Shown: piece after piece, positions 41,169 through 49,374 of the stretch
Position numbering within the stretch: position 1 is the first letter of the stretch
Layout: each line of letters opens with the position of its first letter
From: Silvania confinis
Lineage (GTDB): Bacteria; Pseudomonadota; Gammaproteobacteria; Enterobacterales; Enterobacteriaceae
Assembly (NCBI RefSeq): GCF_025564085.1
Contig: NZ_JAMGZJ010000076.1
Coordinates: forward strand, 62,001-126,000
DNA: 64,000 nucleotides
Reading direction: 5' to 3'
Notes under the pieces: model-generated
What the model saw: the letters and a program-made list of their open reading frames with translations, nothing else
What the model was told of the DNA's origin: nothing
Databases searched by the model: none
Position numbers and translations under genes: made by a program

Positions 41169-42068
41169 TCAGCCGCCGGTTACCATCAGCACTTCATCGA
41201 CAAAGCTTTTGGCACGCGGAATATCATGCTCATCAACATGTTCAATGATCAGCGGGATGTTCGGGTACTTTTGCGCCAGCAGATTCAAATACAGCGGATA
41301 GTTCAGCGCGCCTAATCCGGCTGCCGGCAGCTCAACCGAGCCCGCCCCACGGAAGCTGTTATGCTCTGCCGCCCCGCCGCCAAATTTCTCGGCGACCGCA
41401 TCGGTTCTTTTGCAATCTTTGGCATGGGCGATTTTGATTTTGCTCTCCAGCACATCAAAAATACTGTGCAGGGTGCTGTCGATATGGTCGATATTGCTAT
41501 CGTCAAAATAGTTGGTGGGATCCAGCGCCAGGCCGATGCCGGGATGATCAACCTCGCGCAACAGTCTGGCGACCTGCGCGACCGAACCGATAATATTGTT
41601 GACGTAGTTCTCGACCAGGAATACTGCGTTATGTTCATACGCAAAGGTCGCCAGATCTTTGGCGATCGCTTTAAATTCCTGGTACGCCTCTTCGGTGCTG
41701 TTTTTAGGATCGTACAGCCAGTCGCTGTCGGTATTATAGGTCCCCGTTTCGCTGATGACGTACGGAGTACCAAAATCGCGGGCGTGGGCGAGGATCTCTT
41801 TCACTGCGGCGATATTCTCGGCGCGCTTCACCGGATCCGGATGCACTAAGTTGGTGTAGGCCGAAATCGCCACGATCGGCAGCGAGGCCCGACGAAACGC
41901 GTCCCGCACCTGATGCGCTTTTTCTGGCGTGATATGCCCCCGACGCAGATCCACATCGGTGAACTCAAGATCCAGCTGCACGCAGCCCATCCCTGCCTGC
42001 TGTATTTTGGCGATGGTATGATTCAGGGTGCCCGGGTAATATCCGGTGAAAATGCCGACGTTAATCAT
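41169..42068 (-). CDS. Sugar isomerase/epimerase-like TIM-barrel protein
   Basis: 299 aa of the AP-endonuclease-2/xylose-isomerase-like superfamily. Likely metal ligands are Glu in YVISETGTY (~127), Asp in LALDPTNYF (~203), His in IAHAKDC (~235) and Glu in LIIEHVDEHD (~278). It would isomerise or epimerise a sugar or keto-sugar. The start overlaps the oxidoreductase stop by 4 bp. It is the last gene of the deoC-like operon. Substrate unknown. Confidence 0.85.
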   Translation of the reverse strand: MINVGIFTGYYPGTLNHTIAKIQQAGMGCVQLDLEFTDVDLRRGHITPEKAHQVRDAFRRASLPIVAISAYTNLVHPDPVKRAENIAAVKEILAHARDFGTPYVISETGTYNTDSDWLYDPKNSTEEAYQEFKAIAKDLATFAYEHNAVFLVENYVNNIIGSVAQVARLLREVDHPGIGLALDPTNYFDDSNIDHIDSTLHSIFDVLESKIKIAHAKDCKRTDAVAEKFGGGAAEHNSFRGAGSVELPAAGLGALNYPLYLNLLAQKYPNIPLIIEHVDEHDIPRAKSFVDEVLMVTGG

Positions 42069-43192
42069 TGTGTATTCTCCAGTAGAATTTCATTGAGATA
42101 AACGGTTCTCTCTTCCTGAATAGAGACATAGCAAGCTTCAATGCAGGCCAGGGTACTGAGGTTGTCTTTGGCACTAAGAAGAGGTTCCACCCCCTCTTCA
42201 ATCGCACACAGCAAATTGGCCATGGTCCCAATAAAGGCATCCGGGAACCATTGCCGTTCCCACTGCGGCGTCACCCACTCTGGGTTATTTCGCGTCGCCA
42301 GCTTCAGCGTGCTGCCGCAATATTCCGGCGCCCGGCGATGCCAGCCAAAATCGCCTTCTGCCAGCCCTTCGGTTCCCTCTACGCGCCAGTTGATGTAGTT
42401 ATTTTTTGCACAGGGTTCGCCGGGCCAGGCCCACACGTCATCCAGACTTGTGGCGATAAGACCATTCGCATACTGGAAGCTGTACTGAGTGATGCCATCG
42501 GTATGCTCGAAAGACGTTCGCGGATCGGTACGGCATATCGCCGTGACTTTAAGCGGATTGCCAAATAAAAAGCGGAAGGTATCGATGTGATGGATCGCCA
42601 TGGCATACAGCTCGAGCTTTTTATATTCCTGCAAAAAGAGCTGCCAGTCCGGAATGGCGCGCATGTCGATGCTGGCAATAACCGGGCTACCTATCAGTTG
42701 ATTCTCAAGGATATATTTCAACGCGCGTATCGATGGGTCGTAACGCATATTCGAATTCACCGCGATGGGAATACCGCTCTGTTCACTGAGGCGCACAATC
42801 TCGCGCCCCGCTTCCAGCGACATCGCCAGCGGCTTCTGGCACAGAATGCCTTTAATGTGGCGGGCGGGAGAATTGGGGCCGCAAATAAAGCGCACGATCT
42901 CGAGCTGGACATGCGGGGGAACCGCAATATCAATAATCTCGATGGACGGGTCGCAGACCATCTCCTGCCACGTCTCGTAGATTTTATCGATGCCAAATAC
43001 TTCGGCGAGCCGGTGGCAATGGTGTTGTTCCCTCGAGGTAATACCGACGGGCGTAAACCCGGCCTTCTGATAGGCCACCAGGTGGCAATGCTCAACAATA
43101 AAACCGGCGCCGATAATCCCGATTTTATAATCCTGTCGTTTGGGCATAGCAGGTCGGGTGGCCTGCTCTAATTGATGTAATAGCGTGTCCAT
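42065..43192 (-). CDS. Gfo/Idh/MocA-family NAD(P)-dependent oxidoreductase
   Basis: 375 aa. The Rossmann motif KIGIIGAGFIVEHCHL (~23) and the EKP-like motif (ILCQKPLAMSLEAG, ~136) are present; the usual Glu is Gln here, as in some members. Downstream AMAIHHIDTFRF carries the conserved His. It oxidises or reduces a cyclic sugar or inositol-like compound. The 48-bp gap to the RbsD-like gene and overlap with the isomerase place it in the operon. Substrate unknown. Confidence 0.87.
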   Translation of the reverse strand: MDTLLHQLEQATRPAMPKRQDYKIGIIGAGFIVEHCHLVAYQKAGFTPVGITSREQHHCHRLAEVFGIDKIYETWQEMVCDPSIEIIDIAVPPHVQLEIVRFICGPNSPARHIKGILCQKPLAMSLEAGREIVRLSEQSGIPIAVNSNMRYDPSIRALKYILENQLIGSPVIASIDMRAIPDWQLFLQEYKKLELYAMAIHHIDTFRFLFGNPLKVTAICRTDPRTSFEHTDGITQYSFQYANGLIATSLDDVWAWPGEPCAKNNYINWRVEGTEGLAEGDFGWHRRAPEYCGSTLKLATRNNPEWVTPQWERQWFPDAFIGTMANLLCAIEEGVEPLLSAKDNLSTLACIEACYVSIQEERTVYLNEILLENTQ

Positions 43193-43240
43193 AAAACCTC
43201 ATCATCACGTTGAAGTAGCGAACGACAGCCTGTGATCCTG

Positions 43241-43741
43241 TTAACGCAGCTCAGGTACAACGTTGTCACGAATACGCTGGCGTCTTGCGACATAGGCCGG
43301 GAGCGGCTGCACGCCGGACTGTTCGGTAAACCACGCAAACGGATCGGTACTCGCCACCAGCGCAAAGTTGGCCCATGGGTTGAAGGAGCCTGAGCGGATC
43401 ACCACTTTGGCCCGGTGGGCAATGTCGTGGCACAGCGTTTCGTGGCTGGCCGCGTGAAACTCCGCCCCGGAACCGGTGTAGATGGACTGCACGTCACGGT
43501 ACAGCTGCGGATGGCAATCCCGGACTTCGCTGGCAAAATGGACCTCCTCGGCGAAGATCTCCTGGCGCAGCACCTGCAGGATCTCGAGGACGTCTACCGT
43601 CCCGGGCCAGAATCCGAGATCGATACGTTTAGCCTGAGGAGGTATTGGAAAACCCGCGTCCGTCACCAGCACGATGTCGGTGTGGCCGAGGGTGGCTAAT
43701 GCAGCGGCAAGTTCAGGATGTAAAATTCTGTCGGGTCTCAT
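43241..43741 (-). CDS. RbsD/FucU-family sugar mutarotase
   Basis: 166 aa, longer than RbsD/FucU (~140). The N-terminal LHPELAAALATLGHTDIVLV contains the catalytic His of the family, and the C-terminal VIRSGSFNPWANFALVAS matches the conserved VIRTGE.xPYAN block, with Ser-Phe replacing Glu. It interconverts sugar anomers or ring forms before phosphorylation. It starts 3 bp after the kinase stop, so it is translationally linked. Confidence 0.87.
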   Translation of the reverse strand: MRPDRILHPELAAALATLGHTDIVLVTDAGFPIPPQAKRIDLGFWPGTVDVLEILQVLRQEIFAEEVHFASEVRDCHPQLYRDVQSIYTGSGAEFHAASHETLCHDIAHRAKVVIRSGSFNPWANFALVASTDPFAWFTEQSGVQPLPAYVARRQRIRDNVVPELR

Positions 43742-43744
43742 TTT

Positions 43745-44674
43745 TTATTCCTCTGCAACGTTGATGCTGTTCATAAAGGCGTCGACATCACAACGATTGT
43801 GATACGAAGGGACGGTTTCCCAGTCGGTGCAGCAAAGAGCAGCCGTCGCATTGGCTAACAGCACGGCCTTTGCAATCGGCATGCCCTCATCCAGGGCAAC
43901 AGCCAACGCGGCATTAAAGCTGTCGCCCGCGCCATTGCTGTCGACCACCTCGACTTTACAGGGTGGGATTTCTTGCGTGTCGTGTTGGCTGAAGACCGCC
44001 GAGCCCGCCTCCCCCAGGGTCATCACCACATACTGACAACCCGTTTCAAGCAGCAGATCGGCAATCTCGCGGTTACTGCGCGCATCATCCGGAGCAAGCC
44101 CCAGCGCCACGCGGGCTTCGGTTTCATTCGGGGTCAGGTAGTCGATGGCGCTCAGGTCGAGACCGCGTAAATCGCGCGCGGGTGCCGGGTTAAGAATGGT
44201 GGTTTTCCCCAGCGTTTTGGCTTTTCGCAGGCCGTACAGTGCGGTTTCGAGCGGGATTTCAAGCTGAGCGAGCACCACGTTGCACGCCCGGATCTGCGAC
44301 AGCGCGTCATCCACCAACGGGGGGGTAAAGAGCTTATTGGCTCCCATGTCCACCACGATGATATTGCGCGCATCGTTATCTTTAACGATGAGTCCGGCCC
44401 CGGTAGGTAACGCGTTGGTGAGCGTCAGCGCCCGAATATCCACCCCCTCCTGCTGCATCAGGCTGACAAACTCATGTCCGAAGGCGTCATCGCCGACCAC
44501 GCCAGCGTAAGCGACCGTCGCGCCCAACCGGGCGGCCTGAACGGCCATATCGGACCCTTTTCCGCCCCAGGTCTGGCGAAAATCACGGCCGATCAGGGTT
44601 TCCCCGGCCAGAGGGATACGGTCGGTTGTCATCACCAGCGCTTTCGCGTAGCTACCGAGAATAAATACACTCAT
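43745..44674 (-). CDS. Ribokinase-family (PfkB) carbohydrate kinase
   Basis: 309 aa. PfkB signatures are WGGKGSDMAVQAARLGA (~36-52) and the catalytic VDSNGAGDSFNAAL (~248-261), with Asp as base. The N-terminal TGxA motif is altered (GSYAKALVMTTDRIPLAGET). Together with a DeoC-like aldolase it would phosphorylate a pentose or deoxy-sugar. It is the second gene of the operon, 80 bp after the aldolase gene. Confidence 0.9.
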   Translation of the reverse strand: MSVFILGSYAKALVMTTDRIPLAGETLIGRDFRQTWGGKGSDMAVQAARLGATVAYAGVVGDDAFGHEFVSLMQQEGVDIRALTLTNALPTGAGLIVKDNDARNIIVVDMGANKLFTPPLVDDALSQIRACNVVLAQLEIPLETALYGLRKAKTLGKTTILNPAPARDLRGLDLSAIDYLTPNETEARVALGLAPDDARSNREIADLLLETGCQYVVMTLGEAGSAVFSQHDTQEIPPCKVEVVDSNGAGDSFNAALAVALDEGMPIAKAVLLANATAALCCTDWETVPSYHNRCDVDAFMNSINVAEE

Positions 44675-44754
44675 CGCTTTCTCCGTTCACTGTGCTGTTT
44701 GTTTTTCTTTGCAGAACGAAGTGCCGTCAGCGGAATGCCGACGGCATCCGTCAA

Positions 44755-45456
44755 TCAGTAAGCGTTAATATCGCCTGTCAGGCCTTTCACCAGTTCAGGG
44801 CCAGAACTGGTGCCGACTAACTCCGCTCCCGCGATAAACATCTCTTTCATTTTTTCCAACGTGTTGACTTTACCGGAAACTTTTACGCGGCAAGGTGACT
44901 GAATATTGGCTTTGAGAAGTCGTACATCTTCCGCTGTTGCGGCGCATCCTCCTTTGCCCCAGCCGCTGGATTGTTTCACCCAATCAATACCGGCTTCGTA
45001 CGCAAAGCGAGTGGCCTTAATTTTCATCGCCTCTTCGGTGATAAACCCGAACTCCAGCATCGCCTTCACTTTCATCCCCAGGTCGTGGGCAACGTGGGTG
45101 ACCTCTTTCAGCTCGTTGAAATAGCGGTCATCCATGCCCCCGAGCAGGAATCCAGGGTTCGGCGGGAAATCGAACTCATCAGCGCCCTCTTTGGCCAGCT
45201 CACGCACCACGGCGACTTTCATTGCGGTGGTGTCATTGGCCTGCGGGAAATTCACGGTGGTCGCCACGCGCACGCCGCTGCCTTTCAGGACGTCCTTCGC
45301 TACAGCAACCCAGCAGGGGGCGATCATCGCAGCGTCAAACTGATACTCCATGCAAATATTCAGGTGCTGGATCAGCCCGTCATAGGTCAAATCTGCGTTG
45401 ACGTTAGTGAACTGGATGGCCTTGGCGACCTGGCGGGGATCGTTGAAATCAATCAT
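44755..45456 (-). CDS. Deoxyribose-phosphate aldolase-like (DeoC family) enzyme
   Basis: 233 aa class I aldolase of the DERA family. Schiff-base Lys is in GIDWVKQSSGWGKGG and the second-strand Asp in ADEFDFPPNPG. The proton-relay region reads VKVSGKVNT in place of VKxAGGIRT. The divergence suggests a substrate other than plain deoxyribose 5-phosphate. Products of DERA chemistry are glyceraldehyde 3-phosphate plus an aldehyde. It is the first gene of the operon, with AGGAG 11 bases before the ATG. Confidence 0.85.
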   Translation of the reverse strand: MIDFNDPRQVAKAIQFTNVNADLTYDGLIQHLNICMEYQFDAAMIAPCWVAVAKDVLKGSGVRVATTVNFPQANDTTAMKVAVVRELAKEGADEFDFPPNPGFLLGGMDDRYFNELKEVTHVAHDLGMKVKAMLEFGFITEEAMKIKATRFAYEAGIDWVKQSSGWGKGGCAATAEDVRLLKANIQSPCRVKVSGKVNTLEKMKEMFIAGAELVGTSSGPELVKGLTGDINAY

Positions 45457-45699
45457 CTACATCTACTCCTGTTGGCTACGTTGATGACATTCAATTTAGG
45501 CAGCCGCCGCCAAAAGTGTGATGGTCAGGATTCCCCGCTGCATGGACAGAATTTCCACGTCTATAAAGTTGTGAGCCTGTTCAAAAATCTACCGGTGCCC
45601 GGGCGACAGAACATGTCTTTTTCCCCGCGCCATGCTTTGATGAATCAAGGGCTCAGCGGCATTTTCTTGCTCACATTGGAATCAGGTAGGGATAAGCGG
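45457..45699. promoter_or_regulatory. Divergent promoter region, sugar operon / AraC regulator
   Basis: The 243-bp gap between divergent genes should contain the binding site of the AraC regulator. I cannot identify operator repeats with confidence. AGGTAGGG at 45,684-45,691 is the regulator's ribosome-binding site. Confidence 0.5.
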
Positions 45700-46599
45700 A
45701 TGCAACAAACTCAGGTTCTGGCGAACTGGTATCGGGAATCAGACAAGTTTTCGACGTTAATGAACTACCAGATCCTGCGCGCCGGACATATTCGAACAGC
45801 CGAGAACTTCCGCGTCCGACGCCAGTCGGTGGTGGGGCATGAACTGATTTTTTGCCTGCAAGGCAGCGGGTTTGTGCGGCTGGAAAACACCCTCTATGAG
45901 GTGCAGGCCGGGTGTCTGGTCTGGCTGCCCGTCCGCTGGCCGCACGAGCATTACCCGAACAAAAACGATCCCTGGGAGATATTGTGGCTGCGCATTGATA
46001 GCGCAAAGCTCAGCAATATCATGCAGATACTGGATGTGACTCAGAACCCCGTTTTCCAGTTCGACAACCCCGAGAAGATCACTGAGATTTATCACCATAT
46101 CTTCAGCCTGATGCACAGCCACACCTTAGTGACGGATGCGCAGTGCGACGAACTCTGCGCCCGGCTGATCTGCACCCTGCTGGAGAACCGAAGCGCCGAG
46201 GCAACGAAGTCCCCGGTCATTACCCATCGCGGGCTGGGACGGCTGATTTACCAGATCCACAGCCACTACAGCGACGACTGGAATATTGAGAAATTTATGC
46301 AGCACTGTCAGGTGAGCAAGTCCCAGCTGTTCCGCCTGTTTCAAACCACCTTTAACCAAAGCCCGCTGAAATGGCTGAAGAACTATCGCCTGTCACAGGC
46401 GCGTCGGCTGCTGGTCGAAACCCAGGAGACCATCGGTCGTATCTCAGGCCAGGTGGGATATAACGATCCCCTGCATTTTTCCCGCGATTTCCATCGCGCG
46501 GTGGGATTATCGCCCAGTGAGTTTCGCCGTCGGGAACAGCGGATGGACTGGGAGCAGAGTAAGGGTGAGTGCCTGGATAAAGAGAGTACGGAAGGTTAA
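45700..46599 (+). CDS. AraC-family regulator of the sugar operon
   Basis: 299 aa from MQQTQVLANWYRESDKFSTL; in-frame Met codons upstream are possible but would extend into the divergent promoter. A cupin-type sensing domain spans residues ~20-110 (HELIFCLQGSGFVRLENTLYEV). Two AraC helix-turn-helices lie in ~195-290 (FMQHCQVSKSQLFRLFQ and ISGQVGYNDPLHFSRDFHRA). It is divergent from the deoC-like operon and most likely activates it. Confidence 0.86.
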   Translation: MQQTQVLANWYRESDKFSTLMNYQILRAGHIRTAENFRVRRQSVVGHELIFCLQGSGFVRLENTLYEVQAGCLVWLPVRWPHEHYPNKNDPWEILWLRIDSAKLSNIMQILDVTQNPVFQFDNPEKITEIYHHIFSLMHSHTLVTDAQCDELCARLICTLLENRSAEATKSPVITHRGLGRLIYQIHSHYSDDWNIEKFMQHCQVSKSQLFRLFQTTFNQSPLKWLKNYRLSQARRLLVETQETIGRISGQVGYNDPLHFSRDFHRAVGLSPSEFRRREQRMDWEQSKGECLDKESTEG

Positions 46600-46613
46600 A
46601 GCATAAGAACACC

Positions 46614-46647
46614 TTCACCCCACTCCATATCACGAGAGCAGGGTGAA
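46614..46647. terminator. Inverted repeat after the AraC gene
   Basis: TTCACCC...GGGTGAA stem with a partial inner stem, 15 bp after the stop. There is no T-run, so termination is uncertain. Confidence 0.4.
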
Positions 46648-46761
46648 TAGAGATGTTCTCGAACAGAATATCCCTATTGCCCATAATATATAAAAACCCG
46701 TATCAAGCGTGTTATCGATTCACATTAAAATAACCCCTAATCTAAATATCCACGGTTGTTA

Positions 46762-46788
46762 TTGAGATTAATCCAATGTTCATATAAT
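46762..46788 (+). promoter_or_regulatory. Candidate sigma-70 promoter for the two-component system
   Basis: TTGAGA (46,762-46,767) and TATAAT (46,783-46,788) with a 15-bp spacer lie in an AT-rich stretch ~156 bp before the kinase start chosen here. The spacer is short, so this is tentative. Confidence 0.4.
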
Positions 46789-46943
46789 TTACGAATTTAG
46801 TTACATTCAGATAACATTATCGACATGGGATTAACATGAATTTTAATTCATTTTTTATTGCCGTGACCGATTTCAATATTTTTCCTCATCAAATCGTTTA
46901 TTTTCAAATATGCAATATTGCTCTACAAATGCAGGCTGAAGGT

Positions 46944-48173
46944 ATGATGAATAAATACAAATTACATGAGTTTTTGGATGTACAACGTCTTCAGACCCTG
47001 CAGGATAATTTTTCAAAATCGATGATGATCGCGCTGGTGGTGGTGGATGAAAATGGCGTTCCCGTCACCAGGCCCAGCGGTTTTTCGGACTTCTGCGCAC
47101 GCTCTCGCCTCAACCCTAATCTGACCCATCACTGTTATGAAAGCGATAAAGCCGGCGGGCGTGCGGCGATGCAGGCCCGCGAACCGGTGGTGTACCGCTG
47201 CTACTGCGGTTTTGTGGAATTTGCCGTCCCGATCATGATTAACGATCACTACCTCGGCGCATTTATTTCCGGTCAGGTAAAGGTAGAAGAGGAAAAAGAG
47301 CGCAGTATTCCTTATATTCTTAATAACAATGAAATCTGGGAAGAGAATCCCTGGCTGATCAATCTGCATCAAACTACGCGCAGAATGAACTACGAACGTT
47401 TTGAATCCACTGCCTCTACGCTATTACACGTTTCTTCATACCTGGTGGAACAGGCGCACGCCAATAATATTCAGCGTGAGTTGCGTACAAAAGATCTTGA
47501 GCTGACCAATGAATTAAGAATGCGCGTTGAAATTGAGCGTTCGTTACACGAAGCCGAATTCAAAGCACTATCTTATCAGATCAACCCACATTTTTTATTC
47601 AACGTATTAAATACCATAGGCCGTCTGGCATTTCTTGAAGATGCCCAGCGCACCGAAACCATGGTGCACGATTTTTCCGACATGATGCGCTATCTCTTAC
47701 GCAAAAATAACCATGGGTTGATTACGCTGCGCAATGAAATGAATTACGTGAACAGTTATATGTCGATACAGAAAGTGCGGATGAGCGACCGCTTCGATTA
47801 TCTGTACGACATCCCCGAGAAGTATCTGGATGTGGTCTGCCCCTTTTTGATCCTGCAACCTCTGGTGGAGAACTTCTTTAATTACGTGGTAGAGCCACGT
47901 GACACCAGCAGTCATCTGCTGATCCGCGCCACCGATGACGGTCAGGATGTGATTATCGAGGTCACCGATAACGGCGACGGCATCCCTGCGGATGCTATCA
48001 CCCAGATTTTATCCGGCGATCAAAATCTTCAAAAAGGCAGCATCGGCATCAACAACATAAAAAATAGATTAACGCTGTTATTTGGTGAGAGCTACGGCCT
48101 GGAAATCATGAGCGCCAACAAGCCCAGGATGGGTACAACCATTAAACTTCGGTTCCCCATGCTGGAAGCCTGA
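46944..48173 (+). CDS. PocR-domain sensor histidine kinase (LytS/YesM-type)
   Basis: 409 aa from [20 protein letters not shown]; the frame is open 108 bp further but the extra part is not domain-like. Residues ~1-160 form a PocR ligand-binding domain with the Cys/His set ([33 protein letters not shown]). A helical linker follows, then the His_kinase domain ([20 protein letters not shown], His as phosphoacceptor) and an HATPase ([11 protein letters not shown]). No membrane helix is seen, so it should sense a cytoplasmic ligand, plausibly the diol substrate, as PocR does for 1,2-propanediol. The partner regulator gene starts 17 bp downstream. Confidence 0.9.
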   Translation: MMNKYKLHEFLDVQRLQTLQDNFSKSMMIALVVVDENGVPVTRPSGFSDFCARSRLNPNLTHHCYESDKAGGRAAMQAREPVVYRCYCGFVEFAVPIMINDHYLGAFISGQVKVEEEKERSIPYILNNNEIWEENPWLINLHQTTRRMNYERFESTASTLLHVSSYLVEQAHANNIQRELRTKDLELTNELRMRVEIERSLHEAEFKALSYQINPHFLFNVLNTIGRLAFLEDAQRTETMVHDFSDMMRYLLRKNNHGLITLRNEMNYVNSYMSIQKVRMSDRFDYLYDIPEKYLDVVCPFLILQPLVENFFNYVVEPRDTSSHLLIRATDDGQDVIIEVTDNGDGIPADAITQILSGDQNLQKGSIGINNIKNRLTLLFGESYGLEIMSANKPRMGTTIKLRFPMLEA

Positions 48174-48190
48174 TAGCAGGAAGAGGACAT

Positions 48191-49255
48191 ATGTTTAACA
48201 TTGTTATCGTTGAAGATGAGCCCATCGAACTTGAATCACTGAGACGGATAATTTCCCAGTGTGTGGAAAACGCCGTTATTCACGAAGCCTCCACGGGCAA
48301 AAAAGCCATTCAGCTGATCGACCAATTTAACCACATCGACATGATCTTCGTGGATATCAATATTCCGCTGCCAAACGGCAATCAGGTGATTGAATATCTG
48401 AGAAAAAAAAGCGCTGACACCAAAGTCATCGTCACGACGGCGAATGATGATTTCGATATCGTGCGCAGCATGTATAACCTCAAAGTGAATGATTATCTGT
48501 TGAAGCCGGTGAAAAAAAGCATCCTGATCGACACCATCAAAAAAACGCTCGAGGTTAACGAAGACGATAACGAAAAATCCCGGGCGCTGAAGCAAAAAGT
48601 GTTCACCCTGATCGACGAATGCCGCTATGCCCCGTGGCACAGTCTGCTTTTCGACATGATTAACGGCGCGTGTCATATCGACGGGCATAACGAGGAACAA
48701 CGCAAAGAGGTTATCGATTTCCTGGAGATCGTCAGTCAGTATACGACCGTGCAGGGCGAAAAATTAGCGCCAACCCACCGTAAAGTCACCGCCATGATAA
48801 AAGACATCAATCAGTACGGCATCATAGAAAACCGTTATTTTCGGGTGATATTTGGCCTGCTGACCATTAGCGAAGAGCTGTTTGACTATGCATTTAAAAA
48901 TTATAGCGGCAATATCGATTTTATTGAGCGGGCGAAATTTCATATTGAAAAAAACATTCTCAGAAATCTGACCCTCGACGATGTTGCCGCGAAATCGTTC
49001 GTCAGTCCCTGCTACCTGAGCCGGGCATTCAAGAAAATCACCGGCATCGGGTTCTCGAATTATATCGCCACGCGCAAAATCACTATCGCCAAATCGCTGC
49101 TGCAGTTTAGCGATATGAAGGTAAATACCATTGCGCTGGAGCTGGCTTATCAGGACTCCAACTACTTCTGTCGGATCTTCAAAAAAGAGACCGGCCTGGC
49201 CCCTTCTGATTACCGGAAAATCGTTACACCGGCGGAGTCGGCAGCCCTGGCGTAA
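48191..49255 (+). CDS. YesN-like response regulator with AraC output domain
   Basis: 354 aa. The receiver (residues ~1-120) has the acidic pair in VEDEPIE, phosphoacceptor Asp in MIFVDINIPLPNG, Thr in VTTAND and Lys in YLLKPVKK. The middle ~130-250 is a helical linker. The C-terminal ~100 residues are an AraC-type DNA-binding domain (DDVAAKSFVSPCYLSRAFKK and IALELAYQDSNYFCRIFKKE). It likely activates the metK-type/BMC-H unit and the main microcompartment operon; a shared upstream motif supports this. Confidence 0.92.
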   Translation: MFNIVIVEDEPIELESLRRIISQCVENAVIHEASTGKKAIQLIDQFNHIDMIFVDINIPLPNGNQVIEYLRKKSADTKVIVTTANDDFDIVRSMYNLKVNDYLLKPVKKSILIDTIKKTLEVNEDDNEKSRALKQKVFTLIDECRYAPWHSLLFDMINGACHIDGHNEEQRKEVIDFLEIVSQYTTVQGEKLAPTHRKVTAMIKDINQYGIIENRYFRVIFGLLTISEELFDYAFKNYSGNIDFIERAKFHIEKNILRNLTLDDVAAKSFVSPCYLSRAFKKITGIGFSNYIATRKITIAKSLLQFSDMKVNTIALELAYQDSNYFCRIFKKETGLAPSDYRKIVTPAESAALA

Positions 49256-49274
49256 TTTTGCGCTAGCCTGCAAA

Positions 49275-49310
49275 TGAAAACAAAATAGTCCAACACACCC
49301 GCAAGATAGT
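49275..49310 (+). promoter_or_regulatory. Candidate response-regulator operator upstream of the second metK
   Basis: TGAAAACAAAATAGTCC at 49,275-49,291 contains CAAAATAGT, repeated as CAAGATAGT 21 bp later at 49,302-49,310. Two helical turns is typical of AraC-type direct repeats. The 17-bp motif recurs, with one change, on the minus strand at 59,506-59,522. Confidence 0.55.
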
Positions 49311-49374
49311 TTACGCCCCCTTGTCTGGTTGCCCCCTAAGATAGGAATAAACCTTCCAGACAAGTGGCCTCGCT

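Noticed and set aside
44971..45699. Long in-frame upstream extension of the AraC regulator (542-codon frame)
   Set aside because: It runs antisense through the deoC-like gene and the divergent promoter; the family N-terminus fits the start at 45,700.
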